DNA of 64,000 nt from Paludibaculum fermentans (GTDB taxonomy: Bacteria; Acidobacteriota; Terriglobia; Bryobacterales; Bryobacteraceae), in the NCBI RefSeq assembly GCF_015277775.1, contig NZ_CP063849.1, forward strand, positions 2,542,001 to 2,606,000, in the 5' to 3' direction. A program made the translations under genes and the position numbers. The notes beneath the pieces were generated by a model, which did no database searches, was not told where the DNA came from, and saw only the letters and a list, made by a program, of their open reading frames with translations. This document shows positions 42,839 to 50,816 of this stretch, in pieces. The number at the start of each line of letters is the position of its first letter. Positions within the stretch are counted from its first letter, which is position 1.

Positions 42839-45397
42839 TCAGCTCCGCGTCCACTTCACCGGAGACAGGCAGGGTCTCGTCAGCGGATCGTCGCAATGGT
42901 TCGGACTCACGCGCAGCGTGTAGCCCAGCCGTCCGGTCTGGTGCGGGACAAAATCGCGCCCAAACACAACCGCCTCACTTTGTTCTGACAGCGGGGGCAG
43001 GGTGATCACGCTGGTATCTTCCAGTCCGCCGTCGGGATTGACGCGGCCCACGACGGCCTCGACGCGCACATCCTCCGGCGTCAGACCAGCCAGGCGCACC
43101 GCCGCCCGCAACTGAATCGGAGTACCGGTCAGCACACACGCGCCCGGCCCGTCGCCGGAATCTTCAATCGAGACCTGCGACCACAGGCGCTCCACCTGCG
43201 CATACCAGCTCGCCTTTTCGCGCGCCGGCTGGAAGTTGTCGCGCCTCACCGCCAGAAAGCCGATGTGGGCCGGCTCGTAGAAGCGCGTGGTGTAGTCGTG
43301 AATCATGCGCTGGCAATTGAAGCCGGGACTCAGATTCATTAACGATTGTTTCACTCGCTGCATCCAGCCGTGCGGAACGCCCTCTTCCCTGCCCTTATAG
43401 AACAGAGGGAGGATGTCGTTCTCCAGTTGGGAATAGATGGAGGACGCGTGCAGGTCGTCCATGTCGGACGAATACTGATCGCGATCGCCGATGGCCCAGC
43501 CGCCGGAGACCTCATACGCCTCGTCAAACCAGCCATCCAGAATCGACAGGTTGAGCGTGCCGTTCATGGCCGCCTTCATGCCGCTGGTGCCGCAGGCTTC
43601 CTCGCCGCGGCGCGGGTTGTTCAACCACAGGTCGACGCCGTGCACCAGTTCGCGCGCCACTTCGATGTCGTAGTCCTCGATGAAGACAACGTGCTTCGCG
43701 AAGCCGGGATCGCGCGAAAGCTGCACGATCTCCCGGATGAACTGCTTGCCCGGGTTGTCCTTTGGGTGCGCCTTGCCGGCCACCAGGATCTGCACGGGCA
43801 TCTGCGGATTGGAGAGGATCTTCTTCAGCCGTTCTTTGTCCCGGAAGATCAGCGTGGCGCGCTTGTAAGTGGCGAAGCGCCGCGAAAACCCGATGGTGAA
43901 GGCTTCCGGATCGAAGAGTTCGGCCAGGCGCCGCTGTTCGATGGAAGACGCACGCCGTTCCTGCGCACGCTTCGACATGCGTTCCCGGACGAAATTAATC
44001 AGGCGGCGCTTGCGGCGGCGCCGGATCTCCCACAACTCATCGTTGGGGATTTCGGGCACCTGCTCCCAGATCGAGCCCTCGGGGTAGCGTTCCCGCCAGT
44101 CCGGCGCCAGATACTGGTCGTAGAGCAGCGCCAGGTCGCCGTTCAGCCACGTCGGCAGATGAACGCCGTTCGTGATGGGTGTGATCGGCACCTCATGGAT
44201 GGGCAGGTCCGGCCACAGCTTGTGGAACATCTCCTGGGAAACTTCGCCGTGCAGGCGGCTGACCGCATTGCGATAGGCCGAAGTCTTCAAGGCCAGCACA
44301 GCCATGGAGAAGCGGTCGCCCTGTTCGTCCGTGCCACCCTGGCCCAGGCTCAGGAATTTGTCGAAAGGTACCCCGTACCGTTCACAATATCCGTGCAGGT
44401 ACTCATAGACCAAGCCCGGATCAAACATGTCGATGCCGGCCGGGACAGGCGTATGGGTCGTGAAGACGTTATTGCCGCGCGCCGATTCGAGCGCTTCCTC
44501 GAAGCTCAGCCGGTTCTCCTGCATGGACAGCCGGATCCGCTCCAACGCGAGGAAGGCCGAGTGGCCTTCGTTCATGTGATAGACGGTCGGCTCCAGCCCC
44601 AGCGCCTTCAGCGCCCGCAGGCCGCCCACGCCCAGCACCAGTTCCTGCTGGATGCGCGTCACGTTGTCGCCGCCGTAGAGCTGGTCGGTAATGTCGCGGT
44701 ACTCGGGATTCTGGTTCTGCGGGATGTTGGTGTCCAGCAGCAGCAGGTCCACGCGGCCTACCTTCATCCGCCAGACCTTAATGGAGCAGGTGCCGTGCGG
44801 CAGCTTCACTTCCACCAGGATCTCGTTGCCGTTGGCGTCGAGGGCCGGCTGTACGGGCCAGGTGTAGAAATCGTTAACCGGCGTCTTCTCGGTCTGCCAG
44901 CCGTCGGGATTCAGATACTGCTGCAGGTATCCTTTTTGATAGAGCAACCCGATACCCACCAGATTCAGGCCGGCGTCGCTGGCGGCCTTCAGGTGGTCAC
45001 CTGACAAAATGCCCAACCCGCCGGAATAGATGGTCAACGACTCAGACAGGCCATACTCCATAGAGAAGTAGGCAACCAACATGGTGTCCTTGCGGCTGGC
45101 GTCGGGCGGCAGGGACATGTACTGGTCATAGCGGCGGCACGCGCTCTGGTAGAGAGCGATGTAGCGCGGGTCCGCGGCGGCTTTCTCCAACGACTCTTGC
45201 GGAATACGACCCAGCATCAAGACGGGGTTGCGGTGGCATTCCTTCCAAAGAGAGGGGTCCAGCCGGCGAAACAGGGGCCGGATGGTGTGGTCCCAACTCC
45301 ACAGCAGATTGTGCGCCAGTTCGCCTAAGCGGGAAATGGCGGGCGGCAGCGCGGGGCTGACCAGGAACTCCTTCACTGGTTGAACTTGGAATGGCAT
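42839..45397 (-). CDS. glgP: alpha-glucan (glycogen/maltodextrin) phosphorylase, DUF3417-containing
   Basis: I place the start at ATG 45397, giving 852 residues; the frame open to 45475 adds a basic tail. The N-terminal ~100 residues form the DUF3417 domain (LGELAHNLLWSWDHTIRPLFRRLDP). The GT35 phosphorylase fold follows, with YHMNEGHSAFLALERI, HTPVPAGIDMFD, NGVHLPTWL, IGFSRRFATYKRATLI, VDLWLNNPRR and GTSGMKAAMNGTLNLSILDGW. The Lys in GTSGMK binds pyridoxal phosphate. The enzyme releases glucose 1-phosphate from alpha-1,4-glucans in the cytoplasm. This is the shorter phosphorylase group of thermophilic and acidobacterial type. It diverges from the Rrf2 regulator gene with ~195 bp between them. 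Confidence 0.92.
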   Translation of the reverse strand: MPFQVQPVKEFLVSPALPPAISRLGELAHNLLWSWDHTIRPLFRRLDPSLWKECHRNPVLMLGRIPQESLEKAAADPRYIALYQSACRRYDQYMSLPPDASRKDTMLVAYFSMEYGLSESLTIYSGGLGILSGDHLKAASDAGLNLVGIGLLYQKGYLQQYLNPDGWQTEKTPVNDFYTWPVQPALDANGNEILVEVKLPHGTCSIKVWRMKVGRVDLLLLDTNIPQNQNPEYRDITDQLYGGDNVTRIQQELVLGVGGLRALKALGLEPTVYHMNEGHSAFLALERIRLSMQENRLSFEEALESARGNNVFTTHTPVPAGIDMFDPGLVYEYLHGYCERYGVPFDKFLSLGQGGTDEQGDRFSMAVLALKTSAYRNAVSRLHGEVSQEMFHKLWPDLPIHEVPITPITNGVHLPTWLNGDLALLYDQYLAPDWRERYPEGSIWEQVPEIPNDELWEIRRRRKRRLINFVRERMSKRAQERRASSIEQRRLAELFDPEAFTIGFSRRFATYKRATLIFRDKERLKKILSNPQMPVQILVAGKAHPKDNPGKQFIREIVQLSRDPGFAKHVVFIEDYDIEVARELVHGVDLWLNNPRRGEEACGTSGMKAAMNGTLNLSILDGWFDEAYEVSGGWAIGDRDQYSSDMDDLHASSIYSQLENDILPLFYKGREEGVPHGWMQRVKQSLMNLSPGFNCQRMIHDYTTRFYEPAHIGFLAVRRDNFQPAREKASWYAQVERLWSQVSIEDSGDGPGACVLTGTPIQLRAAVRLAGLTPEDVRVEAVVGRVNPDGGLEDTSVITLPPLSEQSEAVVFGRDFVPHQTGRLGYTLRVSPNHCDDPLTRPCLSPVKWTRS

Positions 45398-45581
45398 GGT
45401 GGCTCTTGATGGATAGACATTCCAACATAGCAAACCCGGCAACGGACCCGTTGCCCTCTTCCTGGGGAGGGCCAAGGATTTCAGTTCCTTAATGTAAGGC
45501 CCTTCACAGTACTCAGGGTACGCTGAAACAGGGTAATCATATTTTTAAATCTTTTTATCTTCATCTAGCCAGTTTTCGACG

Positions 45582-45587
45582 TACAAT
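45582..45587 (+). promoter_or_regulatory. candidate -10 box just upstream of the Rrf2-family gene
   Basis: TACAAT lies seven bases before the ATG at 45594, which would put transcription start at or near the start codon (leaderless). A TTTTCGACG stretch immediately upstream matches the fic-region boxes in reverse; a 9-base match could be chance. Confidence 0.35.
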
Positions 45588-45593
45588 GTTGTC

Positions 45594-46094
45594 ATGAAGC
45601 TCAGCGCCCAAGAGGAATACGGGCTGCGATGCCTGTTATTTATGGCTCGCCACGGCGAGACGAAAAGCCACAGCATTCCTGAAATAAGCCGGGCCGAGGG
45701 TCTCTCGGTCCCTAACGTTGCCAAACTGATGCGGATTCTACGCCTCGGTGGACTTGTAGCCAGTGTCCGCGGTCAGGCGGGTGGGTACACTCTGTCGCGG
45801 CCGGCCGATCAGGTCACCGTCTCTGAGATCCTGTCGCTTCTGGGCGGCAGTTTCTTCAACCCGCACTTCTGCGACCGCCATTCCGGCCTGGAGCGGAACT
45901 GTGCTCACACGGGGGATTGCGCCGTGCGCCTGCTTTGGGGAGCCGTCCAGAAGTCACTGGACGCCATCCTCACGAAGACCACGCTGCGCGACCTGCTGCG
46001 CAGTGAAGAGGATATGTTGCTGTTTCTGAAGGACCACGGCGCCGCAACGGTAGCCGAAGCTCAGACGGTGACGGTCCATTCCATCACCAACTAA
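45594..46094 (+). CDS. Rrf2-family transcription regulator with three conserved cysteines
   Basis: This 166-residue protein begins MKLSAQEEYGLRCLLFMA. It has the Rrf2 winged helix (~1-75, with IPEISRAEGLSVPNVAKLMRIL as the recognition-helix region and RGQAGGYTLSRP in the wing). A cysteine loop follows, HFCDRHSGLERNCAHTGDC (~100-118), with three Cys spaced 9 and 5 residues apart. Three Cys in this position bind [4Fe-4S] or [2Fe-2S] in IscR, NsrR and RirA relatives; here the spacing differs from IscR. It probably senses Fe-S, NO or redox status and regulates its own and nearby genes. It lies next to an OpuAC-type lipoprotein gene and divergent from glgP. Confidence 0.88.
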   Translation: MKLSAQEEYGLRCLLFMARHGETKSHSIPEISRAEGLSVPNVAKLMRILRLGGLVASVRGQAGGYTLSRPADQVTVSEILSLLGGSFFNPHFCDRHSGLERNCAHTGDCAVRLLWGAVQKSLDAILTKTTLRDLLRSEEDMLLFLKDHGAATVAEAQTVTVHSITN

Positions 46095-46212
46095 TGGTTT
46101 GTCCGTCCTGCTCCGTTGAGGGACTGATTCGAGCCACCCTGATTTGCGTGATGCTCACGCAGGCGAAGGAATGGTCCGTCTCCGACCTATCGATCGAGTA
46201 TCCTCATTAGTG

Positions 46213-47109
46213 ATGATTGGTCTACGTTTAAGGGTATCTTTGTGTGTTGTGTGGGCCGGGTGTGTCCTGGTTGCCTCCTGCAGCCGGCCGCGCCCGACTC
46301 TCACTGTTGGTTCAAAAGACGGCGTTCAACAGCTGATCCTGGGAGAGATCCTCGCCCAACATCTCTCCAAACGCCTGCCGGGCGTCCAGGTCGCACGCAA
46401 GTTCGGCCTGGGTAATGTGGCCCTGGTCCACTCCTCCCTCCTCACCGGCGAAATCAACATCTACCCCGAATACTCCGGCACCGCCCTGTTCAACGTCCTG
46501 AATATGCAGCCTGACCGCGGCGACGACGCCCTGCTGGACCAGTTGCGGGAAGGCTATCGCACGACCTACCACTGCGAATGGTTCGGACCGCTGGGCTTCC
46601 GCTACAACAGGGTCTTCCTGATCCCGCGCCGCATTGCCGAAAAACGCAAAATCGAGAACCTGACGCAGGCCAGCGCCAATCAGGAAGGGTGGGCGATCGG
46701 CTCCAGCCGGGAGTTTCGAGACCGTCCCGATGGGATGGTGCTGCTGGCCCGGAAGTACGACCTGCAGTTGAGCGCCCCCGTCCAGATCCTTACCGAGGAA
46801 CAGCTGCATATCGCTATGTCCAAGGACCAGATCACCTTAGGCGTCACTCGAACAACCGACCCGCGGCTCGGCAACGGCGATCTCGTGGAGATACCCGACG
46901 ACCAGCGGGTGTTCCCGCTCTACGAAACGGGCTATGTCGTAAAGCTGGAGACACTCGAGGCGCACCCCGGCCTCGCCGATGCGATCAAGGCATTGTATGG
47001 GAAGATCACATTGGACCAGATGCGTGGAATGGTCCGCCGGGTGGAACTCGAACATGCCGATGCCGGAGCGGTCGCGGCCGGTTTTCTGAAAGAAGCAGGC
47101 CTGAACTAG
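46213..47109 (+). CDS. OpuAC-type glycine betaine/choline-binding lipoprotein (orphan)
   Basis: From the ATG at 46213 this gives 298 residues with a lipoprotein signal (VSLCVVWAGCVLVASC, lipobox VASC at ~17-20). Upstream in-frame starts (46174, 46144) lack a good signal. The mature part is the OpuAC/ProX fold: LTVGSKDGVQQLILGEILAQHL, VARKFGLGNVALVHSSLLTGEINIYPEYSGTALF, then the second lobe GSSREFRDRPDGMVLL and GYVVKLETLEAHPGL. The family binds betaine, choline or related quaternary amines for an ABC transporter. Here no permease or ATPase gene follows. Instead the next gene, a CobQ-like protein, begins 6 bases later, so it is co-transcribed with the cobamide cluster. Confidence 0.83.
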   Translation: MIGLRLRVSLCVVWAGCVLVASCSRPRPTLTVGSKDGVQQLILGEILAQHLSKRLPGVQVARKFGLGNVALVHSSLLTGEINIYPEYSGTALFNVLNMQPDRGDDALLDQLREGYRTTYHCEWFGPLGFRYNRVFLIPRRIAEKRKIENLTQASANQEGWAIGSSREFRDRPDGMVLLARKYDLQLSAPVQILTEEQLHIAMSKDQITLGVTRTTDPRLGNGDLVEIPDDQRVFPLYETGYVVKLETLEAHPGLADAIKALYGKITLDQMRGMVRRVELEHADAGAVAAGFLKEAGLN

Positions 47110-47115
47110 ACACGA

Positions 47116-47982
47116 ATGCCGGCCCAAGTCATTGCAATCACCAGCCGCCTGCCCGGAGCCGGCAAGACACACGTAGCCGCGGCGCTGGCCGCCTGGCTGA
47201 AGCGGGAAGGCCGCCACGTGGCCCCGCTCCATCTCTCCCGTCCGGAGGGCGATCCTTTCCAATGCCCGGAAGGCGGCACCGTCTCCCGCGCCACCGCGCT
47301 GCTGGCGGAGGCCTGCGGACTCCCCGCGGAACCGATCTACGAGTCCGGCTGGCCGGCCCTGCCCGCCCTCCTGGCTCGCCATGATGTCATCGTGGCGGAG
47401 CTGGCGGCCGGAGACTCGGCACCCGCCGGCTACACGGTGCTGGAGCTTCCGGTGAGCCTGCGGGACGGCTTCATCCAATTGGGTGAACTCCCGCCCTTGG
47501 CTCCGTTCGAACCCAACCTGACGCCCCAGTGCCCGGAAGACGTAGCCGCGCTTCCCCTGTGGAGCCTCATCTCGGCGCCGCGGTCCGGCATCATCTCGGT
47601 GCCCCATCTGGCCAACTTTGCCGACTTCCAGCTGATTCGCGGCGCCGAATGGCTGACCGTGCAGGCGCCCGGGCGCTTTCAGCTGCTGTTCGTCCCGGCT
47701 TCGCTGGAGCCGGCCAAGGACCTGGAGTGGATCCGCGAGGCGAGCCTCGATACCTGGATCGCCGCCCAGCACGCCTCCGGCACTCGCCTGATCTCCACCG
47801 GGTGGCCGTACCCTGGGGCGGAGCAGTTGGCAACCGGCGCATTGAAGGACAACTGGACCCTCTCCCGCATTCTTGGCCGGCGCGTCCCGCCGCCTCTCCC
47901 TACGGAGGAGTCGCTCGACCGGCTGGGCCATTGGCTGTCGGAAGCCCCCGGAGTGGCCAAGTTCGTGCACCAATCCGTCTGA
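47116..47982 (+). CDS. CobQ/BioD-like P-loop protein with degenerate amidotransferase domain
   Basis: The 288-residue protein is much shorter than cobyric acid synthase (~480-500 residues). The N-terminal dethiobiotin-synthetase-like P-loop is RLPGAGKTHVAAALAAWLKREG (~11-32). A middle segment reads VPHLANFADFQLIRG (~162-176), the counterpart of the PRISNFTDFD linker in CobQ/CbiP. The C-terminal part, LLFVPASLEPAKDLEWI (~192-208) and STGWPYPGAEQLATG (~230-244), aligns with the amidotransferase stretch but lacks the catalytic Cys-Gly-Gly core, reading GWPYPG instead. It therefore looks like a shortened, non-catalytic or repurposed CobQ relative. It begins 6 bases after the OpuAC-type gene and precedes cobD. 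Confidence 0.6.
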   Translation: MPAQVIAITSRLPGAGKTHVAAALAAWLKREGRHVAPLHLSRPEGDPFQCPEGGTVSRATALLAEACGLPAEPIYESGWPALPALLARHDVIVAELAAGDSAPAGYTVLELPVSLRDGFIQLGELPPLAPFEPNLTPQCPEDVAALPLWSLISAPRSGIISVPHLANFADFQLIRGAEWLTVQAPGRFQLLFVPASLEPAKDLEWIREASLDTWIAAQHASGTRLISTGWPYPGAEQLATGALKDNWTLSRILGRRVPPPLPTEESLDRLGHWLSEAPGVAKFVHQSV

Positions 47983-48048
47983 TGCCGGGAGTAGTAGAGT
48001 AAGAACAGAGCCTCGACCGGGACGGTCCGCCGCCCTGGCCCGCTCAGG

Positions 48049-48064
48049 ACCCCGTCCGCGGGGT
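48049..48064 (+). other. small hairpin in the cobD leader
   Basis: ACCCCGTCCGCGGGGT forms a 6-bp stem with a 4-base loop. The ~190-bp leader 47983-48175 also repeats GATCCG-type words three times and holds an inverted CCCG...CGGG. I could not fit the full cobalamin riboswitch consensus. Confidence 0.3.
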
Positions 48065-48175
48065 GGGAAGTGTTCTGGATCCGTATAGCTTCATGATCCG
48101 CAAAAGCCTGATCCGCAGAAGGATCCACCCGAGCAACCGGGACCCACTGCCATATAAGTGTTGGGGAGGAAGTGT

Positions 48176-49195
48176 TTGACCATCACGCACGGTGGAAATC
48201 TGTTTGCCATCAGCCGGGAGCGTGGCTGGGACTGGCGGGAAGTGCTGGACCTCAGCGCCAGCATCAACCCGCTGGGGCCCGCGCCGGGTGTCCGGCCTGC
48301 CATCGAAGCGGCTCTGGAACGAATCTGCCACTATCCGGGGCAACTGCCCAGTGAACTCGAAGCGGCCCTGGCCGCGGAATGGCGGGTCTCACCCCACCAG
48401 GTGATGGCCGGCGGCGGCGCCACGGAGCTTCTCCATTTCGTCGCCCGCGCCGGTTGGAACGGCCCCTCCGCCCTGGTCACCCCGGTCTGGAGCGAATTCT
48501 ACCGCGCCTTCCCCCACGCCCTGCGCCTGCCCATGGACGACCCGGAACGCTGGCCTCAACGCGGCCTGCTCGTCCTCAGCCAGCCCGTCAACCCGACCGG
48601 CGCCGAGATCCCCGTGGAGATCCTCCGCCGCGCCATCGCCGGCCGTGAGGGACCGGTTCTGATTGACGAGAGCTTCATCGAGTTTACCCGCACGGAATCG
48701 GCCGTCTGGTGGACAGAGAACCATCCCAACCTGCTGGTTCTGCGCTCCCTTTCGAAGTTCTACGCCCTGCCCGGCCTGCGCGTCGGCGCCATCGTGGGTT
48801 CGTCGGAGTGGATGGAGCGCCTGAACCGGCGGCGCGAGCCCTGGCAGGTGAGCACCCTGGCCGAGGCCGCGGCGCTGGCCGCCATCGCCGACCGCGAGCA
48901 TGCCGAGCGCACCCGCGAAGTCGTTGAAACCGAACGCCGCTGGCTGCTGGAGGAGCTCTCCGGTCTGCAGGGCCTGCACTTCGCCCCGGGGGTCGCCAAC
49001 TTCCTGTTCGCCGAAACCGACCGGCCCGCCAGCGAAATCTGTGACTGGTTCCTCGACCGCAAGATCATCCTGCGCAACTGCACCCGCCTGCCGGGCGTCG
49101 CCGGGGAAGCCATCCGGTTTGCCGTCCGCACCCGTCCGGAGAATGAACGCTTTGTCCAGGCGGCCAAGGAGTTCTTTTGCGCGCCGCAGGAATAG
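48176..49195 (+). CDS. cobD: CobD-type L-threonine-O-3-phosphate decarboxylase (PLP)
   Basis: I choose a TTG start at 48176 because GGGGAGGA lies five bases upstream; an in-frame GTG at 48158 is the alternative. This gives 339 residues. The fold-type I aminotransferase is seen as THGGNLF near the N terminus, LDLSASINPLGP (~23-34), GGGATELLHF, LSQPVNPTG, VLIDESFIEF, and LRSLSKFYALPGLRVG, whose Lys should bind PLP. RFAVRTRPENERF near the C terminus supplies the carboxylate-binding Arg. The opening and length match CobD, which makes (R)-1-amino-2-propanol phosphate for the cobamide loop, rather than histidinol-phosphate aminotransferase, its close relative. It is followed by btuF with a 19-base overlap. 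Confidence 0.82.
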   Translation: MTITHGGNLFAISRERGWDWREVLDLSASINPLGPAPGVRPAIEAALERICHYPGQLPSELEAALAAEWRVSPHQVMAGGGATELLHFVARAGWNGPSALVTPVWSEFYRAFPHALRLPMDDPERWPQRGLLVLSQPVNPTGAEIPVEILRRAIAGREGPVLIDESFIEFTRTESAVWWTENHPNLLVLRSLSKFYALPGLRVGAIVGSSEWMERLNRRREPWQVSTLAEAAALAAIADREHAERTREVVETERRWLLEELSGLQGLHFAPGVANFLFAETDRPASEICDWFLDRKIILRNCTRLPGVAGEAIRFAVRTRPENERFVQAAKEFFCAPQE

Positions 49196-50049
49196 CCAGG
49201 CAACTCGCGGTTCTCACCCTGATCACAGCCGCCGTCTGCCAGGCAGCCCAACCGCAGCGCATCATTTCCACAGCCCCCTCCATCACGGAAGTCCTTTATG
49301 CCCTGGGCCTTGGCAACCGTGTCGCGGGCGTCACGCAATACTGCCGCTACCCTGTGGAAGCCCAGCAGAAGCCCAAGATCGGTTCCTTCCTGCAGCCGGA
49401 CTTTGAGCGGATCCTGGCCCTGAAACCGGATCTGGTCCTGGTGATCAAGAATCCCATCCAGGTGGCCGACCGTCTGAGGAAGCTCGGCGTCCATGCCGAG
49501 GAAGTGAATCAGGACTCGATTGAGGACGTGTTCCGGTCGATCGAATCGATCGGCAGGTTGACGGGCACCGAAGCCGCGGCCCGCAAGCTCTCGGCGGAGC
49601 TGCGGTCGCAGTTGAACCAAGTCCGGGCCAAAGCCCAGACACAGCCGCGCATCAAAGCGCTGTTCCTGGTGGGCCGGTCCCCTGGCACTCTGCAAGGCAT
49701 GGTCGGCGTCGGCCCCAAGACCTTTATCGATGAACTGGTCACCCTGGCCGGCGGGGACAATTTGCTGAGCAACTCGCCCATCCAGTATCCCAAGGTCTCG
49801 GTGGAACAGGTGCTGGCCGGCGACCCGCAAGTCATTCTGGACATGGGCGACTTCGCCCACGTCGAAGGCAAGCCGCTGGAGCAGCAGCAGCAGTTTTTCC
49901 AGCTTTGGGCCAGATATCCCAACCTGCAGGCGGTCAAAACGAAGCGCGTCGTCCAGATCGATTCGGACGTGTTCATCCACCCCGGCCCGCGCATGGGCAT
50001 CGCCGCCCGAGCCATCTACGACCACCTGCACGGAGCAGCCGCGCGATGA
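49177..50049 (+). CDS. btuF: BtuF-like cobamide-binding protein
   Basis: The 290-residue protein starts with TTG, AAGGAG five bases upstream, overlapping cobD by 19 bases. Residues ~1-23 are a signal peptide (GIARQLAVLTLITAAVCQAA). The periplasmic-binding-protein class III fold is clear: QRIISTAPSITEVLYALGLGNRVAGVT (~27-53), KIGSFLQPDFERILALKPDLVLV (~67-89), and a helical connector. The C-terminal lobe contains VGVGPKTFIDELVTLAGGDN and ends with RAIYDHL. It delivers cobamides or corrinoids to the BtuCD transporter encoded next; iron-siderophore binders share the fold, but the neighbours favour B12. The stop overlaps the btuD start by ATGA. Confidence 0.85.
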   Translation: MRAAGIARQLAVLTLITAAVCQAAQPQRIISTAPSITEVLYALGLGNRVAGVTQYCRYPVEAQQKPKIGSFLQPDFERILALKPDLVLVIKNPIQVADRLRKLGVHAEEVNQDSIEDVFRSIESIGRLTGTEAAARKLSAELRSQLNQVRAKAQTQPRIKALFLVGRSPGTLQGMVGVGPKTFIDELVTLAGGDNLLSNSPIQYPKVSVEQVLAGDPQVILDMGDFAHVEGKPLEQQQQFFQLWARYPNLQAVKTKRVVQIDSDVFIHPGPRMGIAARAIYDHLHGAAAR

Positions 50050-50816
50050 GTGTCCGCTATGTGCTCGACCGCGTGGGCATGCGGTACGGCGACATCGAAG
50101 TGCTGGCTGACGTCACACTGACCTTCGACCAGCCGGGCATGGTCGCCCTGACCGGCCCCAACGGCGCAGGCAAGTCCACTCTTTTGAACATCATGTCCGG
50201 TCTGCGCGGCGGCTTCCAGGGCAGTTGCCAGTTGAACGGCCGGAACATCGCCGCCTGGCCGCGGCGCGAATTCGCCCGCGAGGTCGCACTGGTCCCGCAG
50301 AGCCTCAAGCTGGATTTTCCGTTCACGGCGGAGCAGGTGGTGCTGATGGGACGGACGCCCTATGCCGGGGGCCTTTTTGAGAGTCCGGAGGACTGGAAAG
50401 CCGTGGAACGGGCCTTGGAGCTGACCGACACCACGCGCTTCCGCCACCGCGATTTCCGTGCGTTGAGCGGCGGCGAGCGGCAGCGTGTCGTCCTGGCCTC
50501 GGCGCTGGCGCAGGATCCGCGCGCCCTGCTGCTGGACGAACCCACCACCTTTCTCGACCTCCAGCACCAGCTCTCGATCTACGAACTGCTGCGCAATCTG
50601 GCGCGAGAGGGCCTGCTGGTGATCGCCGTCACGCACGACCTGAACCTGGCCGCGGCTTACTCGGACCGCGTCGTGGCCCTGAAGAACGGCCGTGTGGCCG
50701 CCGACGCCGACCCCTGTTCCGCCCTCGCTACCGACAAGATCAAGGACGTGTTTGGAGTCCAGGCCGAATGGCTGCAGCGCGCGGACGGAAAGCCGTGGAT
50801 CGCGTATGGGGATTGA
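50046..50816 (+). CDS. btuD: BtuD-like ABC transporter ATPase
   Basis: From the ATG at 50046, overlapping the btuF stop as ATGA, this is 256 residues. Walker A is GPNGAGKST (~37-45), the Q-loop sits near VALVPQSLKLDFPF, the signature LSGGERQRVVLASAL is ~142-156, and Walker B is ALLLDEPTTFLD (~162-173). The H-loop is VTHDLNLAAAYSD. The sequence is that of FecCD/BtuCD-type importer ATPases. It powers uptake with the permease encoded next, whose start overlaps this stop by 11 bases. Confidence 0.92.
   Translation: MSVRYVLDRVGMRYGDIEVLADVTLTFDQPGMVALTGPNGAGKSTLLNIMSGLRGGFQGSCQLNGRNIAAWPRREFAREVALVPQSLKLDFPFTAEQVVLMGRTPYAGGLFESPEDWKAVERALELTDTTRFRHRDFRALSGGERQRVVLASALAQDPRALLLDEPTTFLDLQHQLSIYELLRNLAREGLLVIAVTHDLNLAAAYSDRVVALKNGRVAADADPCSALATDKIKDVFGVQAEWLQRADGKPWIAYGD

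Noticed and set aside
43346-45004. Plus-strand 552-residue open frame opposite glgP
   Set aside because: Antisense shadow of a highly conserved phosphorylase gene in high-GC DNA; no start signal or family resemblance.
45572-45580. TTTTCGACG before the Rrf2 gene as a member of the fic operator family
   Set aside because: A single 9-base match is expected about once per window by chance; mentioned only as a lead.
47983-48175. Cobalamin riboswitch called as a feature
   Set aside because: Position and length fit, but the conserved core and B12 box could not be found by eye; kept only as a check item.
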